Shown here in pieces: positions 16,672 to 25,684 of a stretch of DNA of 64,000 nucleotides. A program made the position numbers and the translations under genes. Each line of letters opens with the position of its first letter. The stretch's first letter is position 1. A model generated the notes under the pieces. That model saw nothing but the letters and a program-made list of their open reading frames with translations. It was not told the origin of the DNA and did no database searches. Source of the DNA: Rhodocyclaceae bacterium. Lineage in GTDB: Bacteria; Pseudomonadota; Gammaproteobacteria; Burkholderiales; Usitatibacteraceae. The stretch covers positions 17,372-81,371 of the forward strand of contig JADCJC010000024.1 in the NCBI GenBank assembly GCA_020247395.1. Direction: 5' to 3'.

Positions 16672-17931
16672 ATGCAAACCAATCTCGCTAAGGAGTATCA
16701 AGGCAGCGCCGATGGCGATGACGCCGAATCCATCCTGCGCAAGTGTGTGCATTGTGGATTCTGTCTTGCCACCTGTCCGACCTACAACCTGCTCGGTGAC
16801 GAGCTCGATTCACCACGCGGCCGTATCTACTTGATGAAGCAGGTGCTTGAAGGCGCGGCACCGACCGAAAGGACGCAGCTGCATCTGGACCGATGCTTGA
16901 CTTGTCGTGCCTGTGAGACCACTTGCCCTTCCGGCGTGCAGTACGGTCGTTTGGTGGATATCGGTCGGCGCATCGTTGACGAAAAAGTGGGCCGCTCGAC
17001 ATCGGCTAGCGTGCAGCGCGCGGCGCTAAAAAAATTGCTGCCGCAATCGGGATTGTTCAGCGCCGCCCTCGCCATGGGTCGTCTAGTCAAACCGCTGCTG
17101 CCCGCTGCACTGGCAAAGAAGATTTCTGCCAAACGCGACCCAGGTGCATGGCCCGCGAACAACCACACGCGCAAGATGCTGGTGTTGGTAGGGTGTGTGC
17201 AGCCGGCCATGGCACCTTCGATCAATACCGCCACGGCGCGTGTACTCGACCGACTCGGCATTAGCTTGTTGGTGGCACCGAATGCTGGTTGCTGTGGTGC
17301 CATCCCCCATCACCTTGGCGACGTGGCGGCGGGTCATGCCATGATGAGGCGCAACATCGACGCTTGGTGGCCGATGATTGAAAGCGGCGTTGAAGCCATC
17401 GTTGTTACAGCGTCCGGCTGTGGCACCATGGTCGCCGAGTATGGCCATATGCTGCGCGACGACAAAGCATATGCGCAGAAAGCGGCGCGGATATCTGCGC
17501 TGTTTCGCGACGTGAGCCAAGTGATTTCAGCGGAGCAGGCCGCGTTGTCAACGATGTTGCAGGGGAGGCCGGGTAAGCCCACCTCGCCAGAGATACGCGT
17601 TGCGTTTCACTCGCCGTGCAGCCTTCAGCATGGTCTGAAGATTCGCGGCAGCGTAGAAGCGCTGCTGCGTGATGCGGGATATGAATTGACCGCAGTGCCC
17701 GATGGCCACCTGTGCTGCGGCTCAGCGGGAACCTATTCACTGTTGCAACCAGAGCTTTCGCAGCAGCTATTGCAAAACAAAGTCACGGCTCTTGAGTCGG
17801 GTAAGCCGGAAGTCGTCGCCACCGCCAATATTGGCTGCCTCGCACACATAGAAGGGGGCCTCGCCGCAAGCGGGGGTGCGCCAATTCGGCATTGGATCGA
17901 GTTAATCGACACGCGACTGGCGGCGCACTAG
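16672..17931 (+). CDS. glcF: glycolate oxidase iron-sulfur subunit GlcF
   Basis: A 419-residue protein with two 4Fe-4S motifs near the N-terminus, CVHCGFCLATCP (about 22-33) and CLTCRACETTCP (about 74-85), and two CCG-type cysteine domains further on (GCCGAIPHH and LCCGSAGTYS). It carries electrons from the GlcD/GlcE flavins towards the quinone pool. It is the last gene of glcDEF. No clear terminator follows; the convergent glycosyltransferase ends 76 bases downstream. Confidence 0.96.
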   Translation: MQTNLAKEYQGSADGDDAESILRKCVHCGFCLATCPTYNLLGDELDSPRGRIYLMKQVLEGAAPTERTQLHLDRCLTCRACETTCPSGVQYGRLVDIGRRIVDEKVGRSTSASVQRAALKKLLPQSGLFSAALAMGRLVKPLLPAALAKKISAKRDPGAWPANNHTRKMLVLVGCVQPAMAPSINTATARVLDRLGISLLVAPNAGCCGAIPHHLGDVAAGHAMMRRNIDAWWPMIESGVEAIVVTASGCGTMVAEYGHMLRDDKAYAQKAARISALFRDVSQVISAEQAALSTMLQGRPGKPTSPEIRVAFHSPCSLQHGLKIRGSVEALLRDAGYELTAVPDGHLCCGSAGTYSLLQPELSQQLLQNKVTALESGKPEVVATANIGCLAHIEGGLAASGGAPIRHWIELIDTRLAAH

Positions 17932-18007
17932 AAAATCAAACTCGCCAATCGGCGGGCATCTTCAAGCCGAAATGCTTGGAAAGTCCCGTCGATAGGCGAC
18001 TTTTGTC

Positions 18008-19705
18008 TTAAAGCACACGTTTATAGAGTCGGAACTGTTCAACACGTTCGGCCGGGCGGGCACCCTGCCAAACAAGCGCCCACTCCGCTGCAACGTCGGG
18101 AGCGTTCGCCCTGGTGCCTTGCATAAGCATCCATCGACAATGTTCAGACTCGGTCGATTTCAGGTTTGTGAAACGAATCTGCGTGAAGTAATCAAACATC
18201 GCGCGTTGCGGGTCACCGATGTTCAGCCCGATGACACAGCTTGGTGTTGGATTGATCAAGGCGGCGATTTCGGTGGTCGGCTGGCGATAACTCCTGACAT
18301 GATCGATTGCCGGCAAATACAGCAAGTTGAGCAGCATCCATACGAGCGTGACGCCGGCTGCCCAGTTGACGATGGCGCGGCGGTTATTACGATGGGACAT
18401 TACCACCGCGTAAATCCAGACTGCGGTAAGCGCGGCGGCGATAATCATCGGAATCCAGGCTACACTCACCACAAAGCCCGGTGCCGCGCGAGCAGCCGCC
18501 CGCGCTGCAGCCTCAGGTATGCCAGTGACGGCCGCAGTCCAGTAAAGCCAAGCTGCGAAGGCTAATGCGCCGAAGAATACAAGCCCGAACCAGTCAACAA
18601 AACTCGCCACGCCTTTCGGCAAACGGTCGAGCGAATTGGCACCCGCTAGAGCTAGCGGCAGTAACAAGATCAAACCCACCGCATCGCGCCCTTCGCGCAA
18701 TAAAGAGAGCGTGACGAGCGACAACGTGAAGACGGCAATTGGTAGGGCCAACTCAATGCGCTCACGAATGATTTTGCGGTCTTTACGCCACGACCAAATG
18801 GCAATAGGCAAGGTTGGCAGCGCATACCACGGCAGGATGCTCATTAGGTACAACGGCAGGATGCTGTCCCGTGTGTGGGCGTCGAACAAAGGGGTGCCGA
18901 GAACCGCATGCAGAAAAATCGGCGCGGTCAACAAGCCAAGAGAGTTCAGCACCAAGGGATAGAGCGCTGCCCCGGCGGCGAGCAGCCCCGCCAGAATCGC
19001 GATGCCGCGCTTGAATGCGGCGTTTTGCCAGTCGTGCAGGATTGCCATCATCGCCAACGCCGCCGCAGGTACGATCATCGCCTGCACCAAGCCAACCGAT
19101 AGTGCAATCATGATGGCACCGGCCGCCGCAGTGGCCGCACCCTTGCGTGCTTCGAAACGAATACGTGTGAGGCCATAGATGGCAATTGACATCCCGGCTA
19201 ATCCGCCCAGCTCCGGATTCATCTCATGCGCGCGCAGCAGCAGGCCAAGGGAGCCGATCATCAGCGCTACCGCAACACGTCCCGCGCGTTCGTCAAAGAG
19301 CTTGTTGGCGGCCTTGTAGAGATACACAATCGTCAGCAACATGAAGAAGCCGCTGGCCAGGCGCGCTGCATCGTGCAGCGGAAGCACCCACCCCAGCAGC
19401 GCAGCAAACAGCGCGGCAGTCCAGTAATAGAGCGGCGGGTATTCGGTCAGCGGCTGCCCTGCTATTTGCGGTAGCAGCCAAGCGAATGCGTCGCGTTTCT
19501 CCAGCATGGAGTGTACGACACCCATTGCCATTGCTTCATCTGGTTTCCAAGGGTCGTGTCCAACGAGGCCGGGCAGCAGCCACGCTGCGCATATGAGCAA
19601 GAACAGCGCGGTCTTGACGGGGGTAGCGGTGCCGCCAAACACTAGCGGTTGCTTGAGTGTCTCGCCAAAGCCGCTAGCTGTACCGGTACTGGGATTCGTC
19701 GCCAT
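18008..19705 (-). CDS. ArnT-like glycosyltransferase family 39 protein
   Basis: A 565-residue polytopic membrane protein with about twelve helices. The N-terminal periplasmic loop carries HDPWKPDEAMAM, the acidic motif typical of GT39/PMT and ArnT-like enzymes that use polyprenyl-phosphate-linked sugars, and TEYPPLYYW further on fits the same fold. It probably adds a sugar to lipid A, a protein or another envelope acceptor; donor and acceptor cannot be read. ArnT itself is near 550 residues, so length fits. It follows the M48 protease gene by 20 bases on the same strand, possibly as one transcript. Confidence 0.85.
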   Translation of the reverse strand: MATNPSTGTASGFGETLKQPLVFGGTATPVKTALFLLICAAWLLPGLVGHDPWKPDEAMAMGVVHSMLEKRDAFAWLLPQIAGQPLTEYPPLYYWTAALFAALLGWVLPLHDAARLASGFFMLLTIVYLYKAANKLFDERAGRVAVALMIGSLGLLLRAHEMNPELGGLAGMSIAIYGLTRIRFEARKGAATAAAGAIMIALSVGLVQAMIVPAAALAMMAILHDWQNAAFKRGIAILAGLLAAGAALYPLVLNSLGLLTAPIFLHAVLGTPLFDAHTRDSILPLYLMSILPWYALPTLPIAIWSWRKDRKIIRERIELALPIAVFTLSLVTLSLLREGRDAVGLILLLPLALAGANSLDRLPKGVASFVDWFGLVFFGALAFAAWLYWTAAVTGIPEAAARAAARAAPGFVVSVAWIPMIIAAALTAVWIYAVVMSHRNNRRAIVNWAAGVTLVWMLLNLLYLPAIDHVRSYRQPTTEIAALINPTPSCVIGLNIGDPQRAMFDYFTQIRFTNLKSTESEHCRWMLMQGTRANAPDVAAEWALVWQGARPAERVEQFRLYKRVL

Positions 19706-19725
19706 TTGTTCGCGAGTGTGATCGA

Positions 19726-21216
19726 TTACTGGATGACCTTCACCAACTGACCCGCCGCGATTGTGCCCTGCGGATACACTTGGTTGAGGAGGCGCAATTG
19801 CGAATCAGGATTGCGCAATTGCGGCGCGATACGCGCAACGTCGCGTGCGAGGTCGGCCCAAGGTGCATTGCTCTTCGGTAGCGCCACCGTGCGCAGTACA
19901 TAGGGCTTGGCATTTTCGCGGTCAGCTGCCGTCATGGCGCGAAAAGAGCCAACGATATCGCGCAACGCGCTTGTTTGTGATCCGCGCGCGTCAGCCTTTT
20001 GCATTTTCACGAACACGTAGTCGAGGTTACCGAGAGTGACGACCGTAGCGTCGATACCGCGGCCTTGTTTGCTGCCGATAAAATTGGTGGCACGCAGCCC
20101 GTTGATGGTGGTTGCTTCAGCGCGGCCTTGATCGGGCACGAGGAGGTTACGAATCGCCGTGTTGTGGTCACCATGCGATAGCCGCGAGGGGCGCATCGAA
20201 ACGGCTGCCGACATATCGTTGGCAACGACGCCCAACTCTTCCGGCGCGTTTTGAAACTGCCAGTTGGCGGGGGCTCGTAACGTGAATCCGAGTGGCTCGT
20301 GGTAGAAAGACTGGCCGCGCGTCACACCGTGATCGCGGCTGTCACCGAATGTCATGCCGTTGATGGCCTGAAGGTAGCGTGCGCGTCCCTCGTCTTGGTA
20401 CTTACCGGTGTACTGCTCCGCGATACGCTTAATGTCCTCGAGGCGTTGGTCATTTGAAGGATGCGTGCGCAACCAATTGGGAGTTTCGCCTGAGTCCCGT
20501 CCGATTGCGCGCGCCTCATCGCGTGCGAATAGCTCCTGCGCTCGCAGTACACCGATCACGCGAATCATCACATTAGGGTCGAAGTTCACGCGCTGCAAAT
20601 ATTCAGCACCAAGCTGATCGGCTTGTAACTCGTGTTCACGCGAGCGGGGCAATAAAAAACTGGCTTGTGCGACGGGAGCGCCATACTGGTTGATGAGTTC
20701 CGCAGTTCGTTGGTATCCAGCGGCTGCGGCGATGATGGTGCCCAGCATCGCCGCGCCTGCAACTGCCTTTTGGTCACGCTCGGCGCGTGCCCCATGGCGT
20801 GCGGTGACGTGCCCAATTTCATGGCCGAGCACGCCGGCGAGCTCGGCTTCTGAATCGAGGTAGGCGAGCAGGCCGCGCGTAACGTAGATGAAGCCACCCT
20901 GGACCGCAAACGCGTTGATCTCAGGACTATCCACCACGGTGAATTTCCACGGCAGGCTGGCGCGGTGGCTGTGCGCGGCGAGGCGCTGCCCAATGGCATT
21001 AATATAAGCCTGCAACGCCGCATTTTTATAGGGCGTGTACTCCTTGCGGACTTCTTGGTCGATCAGTTGGCCCGAGCGGATTTCCTGATCTTCAGACACG
21101 AGGCCGCGATCTACGCGGCCTGAAACCGGGTTTACTGAGGATGCACAGCCGCCGATTGCAACACCAAGCGATAAACCGAGGGTGAGTCTGGCGAGGCCGT
21201 TTTTTGTCCATCTCAT
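19726..21216 (-). CDS. M48 family metalloprotease, putative lipoprotein
   Basis: A 496-residue zinc protease. HEIGH at residues 132-136 holds the two His ligands and catalytic Glu, and the ELQADQLGAEYL segment supplies the third ligand. The N-terminus has a signal peptide with IGGC ending at Cys24, a lipobox-like site, so it is probably anchored in the outer membrane. Domain order (M48 to about residue 290, then an extra C-terminal domain) recalls BepA/LoiP-type envelope quality-control proteases, though no TPR is evident. It may be cotranscribed with the downstream ArnT-like gene. Confidence 0.9.
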   Translation of the reverse strand: MRWTKNGLARLTLGLSLGVAIGGCASSVNPVSGRVDRGLVSEDQEIRSGQLIDQEVRKEYTPYKNAALQAYINAIGQRLAAHSHRASLPWKFTVVDSPEINAFAVQGGFIYVTRGLLAYLDSEAELAGVLGHEIGHVTARHGARAERDQKAVAGAAMLGTIIAAAAGYQRTAELINQYGAPVAQASFLLPRSREHELQADQLGAEYLQRVNFDPNVMIRVIGVLRAQELFARDEARAIGRDSGETPNWLRTHPSNDQRLEDIKRIAEQYTGKYQDEGRARYLQAINGMTFGDSRDHGVTRGQSFYHEPLGFTLRAPANWQFQNAPEELGVVANDMSAAVSMRPSRLSHGDHNTAIRNLLVPDQGRAEATTINGLRATNFIGSKQGRGIDATVVTLGNLDYVFVKMQKADARGSQTSALRDIVGSFRAMTAADRENAKPYVLRTVALPKSNAPWADLARDVARIAPQLRNPDSQLRLLNQVYPQGTIAAGQLVKVIQ

Positions 21217-21313
21217 GAGCTAACTCTTTAAATGGTCTGAGCCGATTCTACGCCGCCAGAGGACCCACGCTGACCCGAGGAGTCGAGTGATATTTGGGCC
21301 ACCCAGAAGCATC

Positions 21314-21337
21314 AAAGGCAACCTCGCGGTTGCCTTT
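21314..21337 (-). terminator. hairpin terminator downstream of rpmE2
   Basis: A perfect 10-bp inverted repeat (21314-21323 and 21328-21337) with a 4-base loop lies 28 bases after the L31 stop on the minus strand. The arm ends in TTT, followed by a weak T-rich tail. It may serve transcription from both sides. Confidence 0.65.
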
Positions 21338-21364
21338 GGCTATGCGTTGTTGTTGCTCCGCAGA

Positions 21365-21628
21365 TTATTTGCCAGCGCTGGTCTTCGAGTAACGCTGCTT
21401 GAACTTGTCGATACGGCCTGCCGTGTCCATGATCTTGTGTTTACCAGTGTAGAAAGGGTGCGACTCGGATGAGACCTCGATACGAATGACCGGGTACTCG
21501 TGACCGTCGGTCCACTTCATTTTTTCTTTGCCTTTTGTATCAGCAGTCGTTTTGGTCAGAAATTTGAAGTCGCATGACGAGTCAAAAAAGATGACGTCGT
21601 TGTAGGACGGATGAATTTCAGCTTTCAT
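21365..21628 (-). CDS. rpmE2: 50S ribosomal protein L31 type B
   Basis: An 87-residue L31 of the zinc-independent B type (YkgM-like). It starts [19 protein letters not shown] and ends with the [20 protein letters not shown] block that marks L31. The CxxC pairs of zinc-binding L31 are absent (only one Cys). The ribosome site AAAGG precedes the start. In many bacteria the B paralog is made when zinc is scarce, but no Zur-like palindrome is evident upstream; instead there is a 7-bp hairpin in the leader. Confidence 0.95.
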   Translation of the reverse strand: MKAEIHPSYNDVIFFDSSCDFKFLTKTTADTKGKEKMKWTDGHEYPVIRIEVSSESHPFYTGKHKIMDTAGRIDKFKQRYSKTSAGK

Positions 21629-21653
21629 GGGTGCGGCCTTTCTTTTCGTAAAG

Positions 21654-21672
21654 GGTTCACCGCTTGTGAACC
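21654..21672 (-). promoter_or_regulatory. leader hairpin upstream of rpmE2
   Basis: GGTTCAC and GTGAACC form a perfect 7-bp inverted repeat with a 5-base loop, 25 bases before the L31 start and just upstream of its ribosome site. It could be an autoregulatory leader structure bound by L31, or an operator. The structure is seen; the role is inferred. Confidence 0.4.
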
Positions 21673-21757
21673 TCTATCCGAACAAGTTAGATGGGAACCT
21701 GCAATTATGCACAAAAAAGCCCAACAAAGCAACAGCTTAGCCTGTTAAAGTTGCTAG

Positions 21758-23272
21758 ATGAAAATCGACAAAAAAGCGCCAAGCGCGGCCGAAACTAGCG
21801 CCCCTCCCACCAAACCCGTCTCATCGGATGTTCCAGACTTCAAAGATCAGGTGACCATTACCCGCCACAAGACCAAAATCAACGGTAAGACAATGGCCTA
21901 CACGGCCACTTGCGGTACCTGGGTCATGCGCGAGGAGCATGATAAAGATGGTGAGCACCTAGGACAAAAGCCGACATCGGCAATGTTCTTTACCGCCTAC
22001 ACAAAAGATGGTGTGAGGGATGTTGCCGATCGGCCAATCATGTTTTGTTTTAACGGTGGCCCGGGCTCCAGCTCCGTGTGGCTGCACCTGGGTTTGTTCG
22101 GACCTAAACGTGTGACGCTCGACCGCGAAGGTAATGCTGGCGCACCTCCATACAAGTTGATTGACAATGACTTTTCGATGCTGTCGGACGCCGACTTGGT
22201 GTTTATCGACCCCGTCGGGACGGGCTATTCGCGAATGATCGAAGGCGAAAAGACCAAGGAGTATCACGAGTACCAGCGTGACCTCGAGAGTGTCGGCGCC
22301 TTCATCCGGCTTTTTGTCTCGCGTCATGAACGCTGGGCAAGTCCCAAGTTCATTGCGGGCGAAAGCTACGGGACAACACGTGCCTGTGGATTGGCTGGGC
22401 TGTTGCAGGACAGGTACGGGATGTATATCAACGGGCTGTATTTGATTTCAGTCGCCCTCGATTTTCAGACGATTCGGTTTGATCACGGTAACGAGCTACC
22501 ACCGGTGATGTATTTGCCCACCTACGCCGCAACAGCGTGGGTGCATAAAAAATTGCCTTCAGAACTGCAGAAAAAATCAGTGGCGAGCCTAGTGAAGGAG
22601 GTCGAGGCGTTTGCAGCGACCGAATATGCCCACGCCTTGTTTCAGGGGGACAAACTCGCGCCGAAGGAATTCGACAAGGTGGCCACACAAATTGCTCGTT
22701 ACACTGGCTTATCAGTAGCCTATGTCAAGTCGACAAAGTTACGGGTGCAAATCCACCGATTCTGCAAGGAGTTGCTGCGCGACGAAGGCAAGACCGTCGG
22801 TCGCCTCGACAGTCGGTTTACTGCGCGTGATCGCGACAGCGCGGGTGAACAGTTTGAGTTCGACCCCGCGCACGCGGCGATTGGTGGCGCATTTGCGACC
22901 ACCTTGAATGATTACCTTCGTCGCACCCTCAAGTTCGAAACAGATCTCGATTACCGAGTGCTGTCAGCGCTTTACATGACGTGGGGCTGGAAGGACTTTG
23001 CCAACCGCTATGTCAACGTGGGAGAGACGTTGAGACGTGCGATGAATATGAACCCCCATCTGAAGGTTTATGTTGCTAACGGCTACTACGATATGGCAAC
23101 TCCGCACTTTGCGTCAGACTATACGGTGAATCATCTTTCACTCGATGCGCCGCTGGCAAAAAACATTTCACAGTACTACTACGAGGCAGGGCACATGATG
23201 TACATACATGCGCCATCGCTTACAAAGATGGCCGCAGATATGCGGGACTTCCTGAAAAAATCGCTAACGTAA
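21758..23272 (+). CDS. S10 family serine carboxypeptidase-like peptidase
   Basis: A 504-residue alpha/beta-hydrolase of the S10 family. GGPGSSSVWLHLG (about residues 95-107) forms the oxyanion hole, GESYGT (about 200-205) holds the nucleophilic Ser, and the C-terminal AGHMMY segment holds the catalytic His; the Asp is probably in the NGYYDMATP stretch (about 440-450). S10 enzymes remove C-terminal residues at acid pH. No signal peptide is evident: the first 30 residues are Lys/Ala/Pro-rich, so a cytosolic location is possible. The gene stands alone, divergent from rpmE2. Confidence 0.9.
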   Translation: MKIDKKAPSAAETSAPPTKPVSSDVPDFKDQVTITRHKTKINGKTMAYTATCGTWVMREEHDKDGEHLGQKPTSAMFFTAYTKDGVRDVADRPIMFCFNGGPGSSSVWLHLGLFGPKRVTLDREGNAGAPPYKLIDNDFSMLSDADLVFIDPVGTGYSRMIEGEKTKEYHEYQRDLESVGAFIRLFVSRHERWASPKFIAGESYGTTRACGLAGLLQDRYGMYINGLYLISVALDFQTIRFDHGNELPPVMYLPTYAATAWVHKKLPSELQKKSVASLVKEVEAFAATEYAHALFQGDKLAPKEFDKVATQIARYTGLSVAYVKSTKLRVQIHRFCKELLRDEGKTVGRLDSRFTARDRDSAGEQFEFDPAHAAIGGAFATTLNDYLRRTLKFETDLDYRVLSALYMTWGWKDFANRYVNVGETLRRAMNMNPHLKVYVANGYYDMATPHFASDYTVNHLSLDAPLAKNISQYYYEAGHMMYIHAPSLTKMAADMRDFLKKSLT

Positions 23273-23330
23273 ATGCAGCGCAAAACACCCGCTTTCGAGC
23301 GCCCCACCTTGAAAGGTTGAGGAGAGGGTA

Positions 23331-24335
23331 TCAGTCGAGCGTTACGCCGGTCTCACTGATGAGCCTTGTCCAGACGGGAACGTCAGCTTGCCAGGCTCGA
23401 AAAAAAACATCTTTGGCGAGCAGCTTCGGTTCGAAGCCGAATGCGAGCAGGCGTTGCTGCGCCTCATTGGATTCGATGAACTCGCGAACGATAGTGACCC
23501 ATCGATCGACGACTCGCTCGGGCGTGCCAGTCGGCGCGACCAAGCCCATCCAACCCAATAGTGCAAAGGCGCGGGCGGTTGCCCCCTGTTCAATCAGCGA
23601 GGGTACTTGCGGCAAGGCTGCGCTCGGTTTATCGCCAATTACACCGACCGCCCTGAGTGCGCCGCTGCGAATATGCGGTGCCATTGCGCCGATGCTGCCG
23701 GCGGCGATTTGAATTTCGCCAGCCACAAGATCTTGAATGACCGGTCCTTCGCCCTTGTAAGGGATATGCTGAAGTGCCAAACTGTAGCTCTTATTCAGCG
23801 CTTCGCACAGCAAGTGCCCGTGCGACCCGGCCCCCCACGAGCCGAAATTCATCGGCTTAGTGAATGGTGCCCGCGCCAACGCAACCAACTCCTTGAGGCT
23901 GCCGACCGGGATTGATTTGTTGACCGCAACCACCAGCTTGCTTGCGCAGAGCATCGAGATGAATGCAAAGTCTCGTTTCGGATTGTAGGGTAGCTTTCGG
24001 TACAGCGCGGTGTTGGCAACCAAGGCCTCTGAAAACGTTAGGAACAGGGTGTGCCCGTCTGCGGGCGATTTGGCAACATGTTCTGCCGCAATGACCGCAC
24101 CTGCGCCGGGTCGGTTGTCGACAATCACTGATTGGCCGAGTGACGCCCCCGCTCTGTTGGCGAGTAAGCGCGCGAATGTGTCGGCCGCGCCGCCCGCAGC
24201 AAATCCAACCACGATCCGAACCGTGCGCACAGGATACCCGCCCTGCGCTGACAACTTGGGGCAGGTTGAGAGAAACGGCGCAAGACCGAGTGCACCAACG
24301 CATTGCAGCCAGCGGCGTCGGTCAGACGAGGACAT
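23331..24335 (-). CDS. Bug-family (TctC) periplasmic solute receptor
   Basis: A 334-residue receptor of the Bug family. The start RRRWLQCVGALGLAPFLSTC is a signal sequence with a twin-Arg-like run. The mature part shows the family marks VRIVVGFAAGGAADTFARLLA, VIVDNRPGAG and HIPYKGEGP. Bug proteins bind carboxylates or other small metabolites, often without a linked transporter. No TctA/TctB genes adjoin it, so it is an orphan. It lies downstream of a second Bug gene, beyond a hairpin terminator. ATG 24335 is used; GTG 24344 is also in frame. Confidence 0.9.
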   Translation of the reverse strand: MSSSDRRRWLQCVGALGLAPFLSTCPKLSAQGGYPVRTVRIVVGFAAGGAADTFARLLANRAGASLGQSVIVDNRPGAGAVIAAEHVAKSPADGHTLFLTFSEALVANTALYRKLPYNPKRDFAFISMLCASKLVVAVNKSIPVGSLKELVALARAPFTKPMNFGSWGAGSHGHLLCEALNKSYSLALQHIPYKGEGPVIQDLVAGEIQIAAGSIGAMAPHIRSGALRAVGVIGDKPSAALPQVPSLIEQGATARAFALLGWMGLVAPTGTPERVVDRWVTIVREFIESNEAQQRLLAFGFEPKLLAKDVFFRAWQADVPVWTRLISETGVTLD

Positions 24336-24494
24336 CGGAGTCACGTTATGCGAGGGGGTGGGAGTGCTCTACCGGGCGAGCCCAGTATTGTCGACTGACG
24401 AGATGATCTTGCTCTATCAACTTTGGCGGCACCGCCACGACACATATTCGCCCATCCGATCTTCACAGCCGAGCCACGCCAGCCGCCGAAACAA

Positions 24495-24520
24495 GCCCCG
24501 GTGCATCGCAGCACCGGGGC
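24495..24520 (-). terminator. Rho-independent terminator after the upstream Bug gene
   Basis: A perfect 10-bp GC-rich inverted repeat (24495-24504 and 24511-24520) with a 6-base loop follows the 24549 stop on the minus strand and leads into TTGTTT. It separates the two tandem Bug genes. Confidence 0.75.
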
Positions 24521-24548
24521 CGACGTCAGCCGTCCAGTATTGAAAAGC

Positions 24549-25535
24549 CTATTCGAGCTTGATGTTCCGCTTGGCGGCCAGCGCCTTCATTTTGTCAAAT
24601 TCAGCTTTGATTTGTGCGGTGAATTGCGCTTGGGTGTTGCCGATGGGGTCGGCACCCTGCGCCGCGAGCTTTTCCCGCACGGCTGGATTGTTTACCGCTT
24701 TGATCGCGGCCGCAGCGACCTTATCGACGATTTCCTTTGGTGTCTTCGCCGGCACCACCAAGCCATACCAAGCTGGGTCATTCACGTCGTTTAAGCCCAA
24801 TTCGGCAAACGTCGGTACATTGGGGTAAGCAGGCAGACGCTTATGTGATGCAACCGCCAGCAGACGCATGCCCTTGACAGCATCTTGCATGTTGGCATCA
24901 ATCTGTCCTTTTGACGATGGCAGGTTGTCAAACAACACCGGAACTTGCCCGCCGACCACGTCGATCACGGCAGGACCGGCACCCTTGTACGGAATATGAA
25001 CCATATCTGTGCCAGTCGCGGCTTGGAAGAGTTCACCCATCATGTGGCCGATGCCGCCGGTGCCAGATGAGGCGAAACTAAGTTTGCCCTGCTCTTTTTT
25101 CAGAAGCGCCAAAAACTCCTTGAAGTCTTTGGCCGCGACTTTTGGGTTCACCGTTAAGACGTTCGGTGTTGAAGCAAGATTGGTAATCGCAATCAAATCA
25201 TTGAAGTTGTTATAAGGAATCTTTGGGTTGGTCGCCGGGTTCACCGCCATGGTCGAGACTGTTGCCATACCGATGGTATATCCGTCCGGCGCAGACTTCA
25301 CCACCTCGTTGGTCCCGACCGAACCACCACCGCCGGCGCGGTTCTCGACGATGACAGACTGCCCAAGCTCTTTGCCGAGTTGGTCGGCAACCAGACGTGC
25401 CACGATGTCTGTTGTCCCCGCTGGGGCAAATGGCACGATCAGCTTGATCGGCTTGGTTGGATAGGCCTGTGCAAACGCAGCGCCAGCACTGACCGCCAGA
25501 ACCGCTGCCACCATAGTCATTGTTTTATGAAACAT
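24549..25535 (-). CDS. Bug-family (TctC) periplasmic solute receptor
   Basis: A 328-residue receptor with a clean Sec signal peptide (MFHKTMTMVAAVLAVSAGA, cleavage likely after AFA-Q at about residue 22). Family marks are KLIVPFAPAGTTDIVARLV, VIVENRAGGGGSVG and HIPYKGAGPA. AGGGGC precedes the start. Ligand unknown; it is an orphan receptor without adjacent TctA/TctB. It follows the quinone oxidoreductase after about 150 bases. Confidence 0.93.
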   Translation of the reverse strand: MFHKTMTMVAAVLAVSAGAAFAQAYPTKPIKLIVPFAPAGTTDIVARLVADQLGKELGQSVIVENRAGGGGSVGTNEVVKSAPDGYTIGMATVSTMAVNPATNPKIPYNNFNDLIAITNLASTPNVLTVNPKVAAKDFKEFLALLKKEQGKLSFASSGTGGIGHMMGELFQAATGTDMVHIPYKGAGPAVIDVVGGQVPVLFDNLPSSKGQIDANMQDAVKGMRLLAVASHKRLPAYPNVPTFAELGLNDVNDPAWYGLVVPAKTPKEIVDKVAAAAIKAVNNPAVREKLAAQGADPIGNTQAQFTAQIKAEFDKMKALAAKRNIKLE

Positions 25536-25684
25536 AGAAGCCCCTCGATGATTTTGTTGTGTGGTGTGTGTAGCGTGTTGCCGAAGCTTAGTGTTCTTAC
25601 TGGCAACAGTGCCTTGAAAAAAGGCAAGCGACGCGATCGGACGCTAAAGCTGGCGAAAAGTTCAATCTGTCGCTACCACGATCA

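Noticed and set aside
21629..21757. Zur box upstream of rpmE2
   Set aside because: No AT-rich Zur-type palindrome; the only dyad is the GGTTCAC/GTGAACC hairpin.
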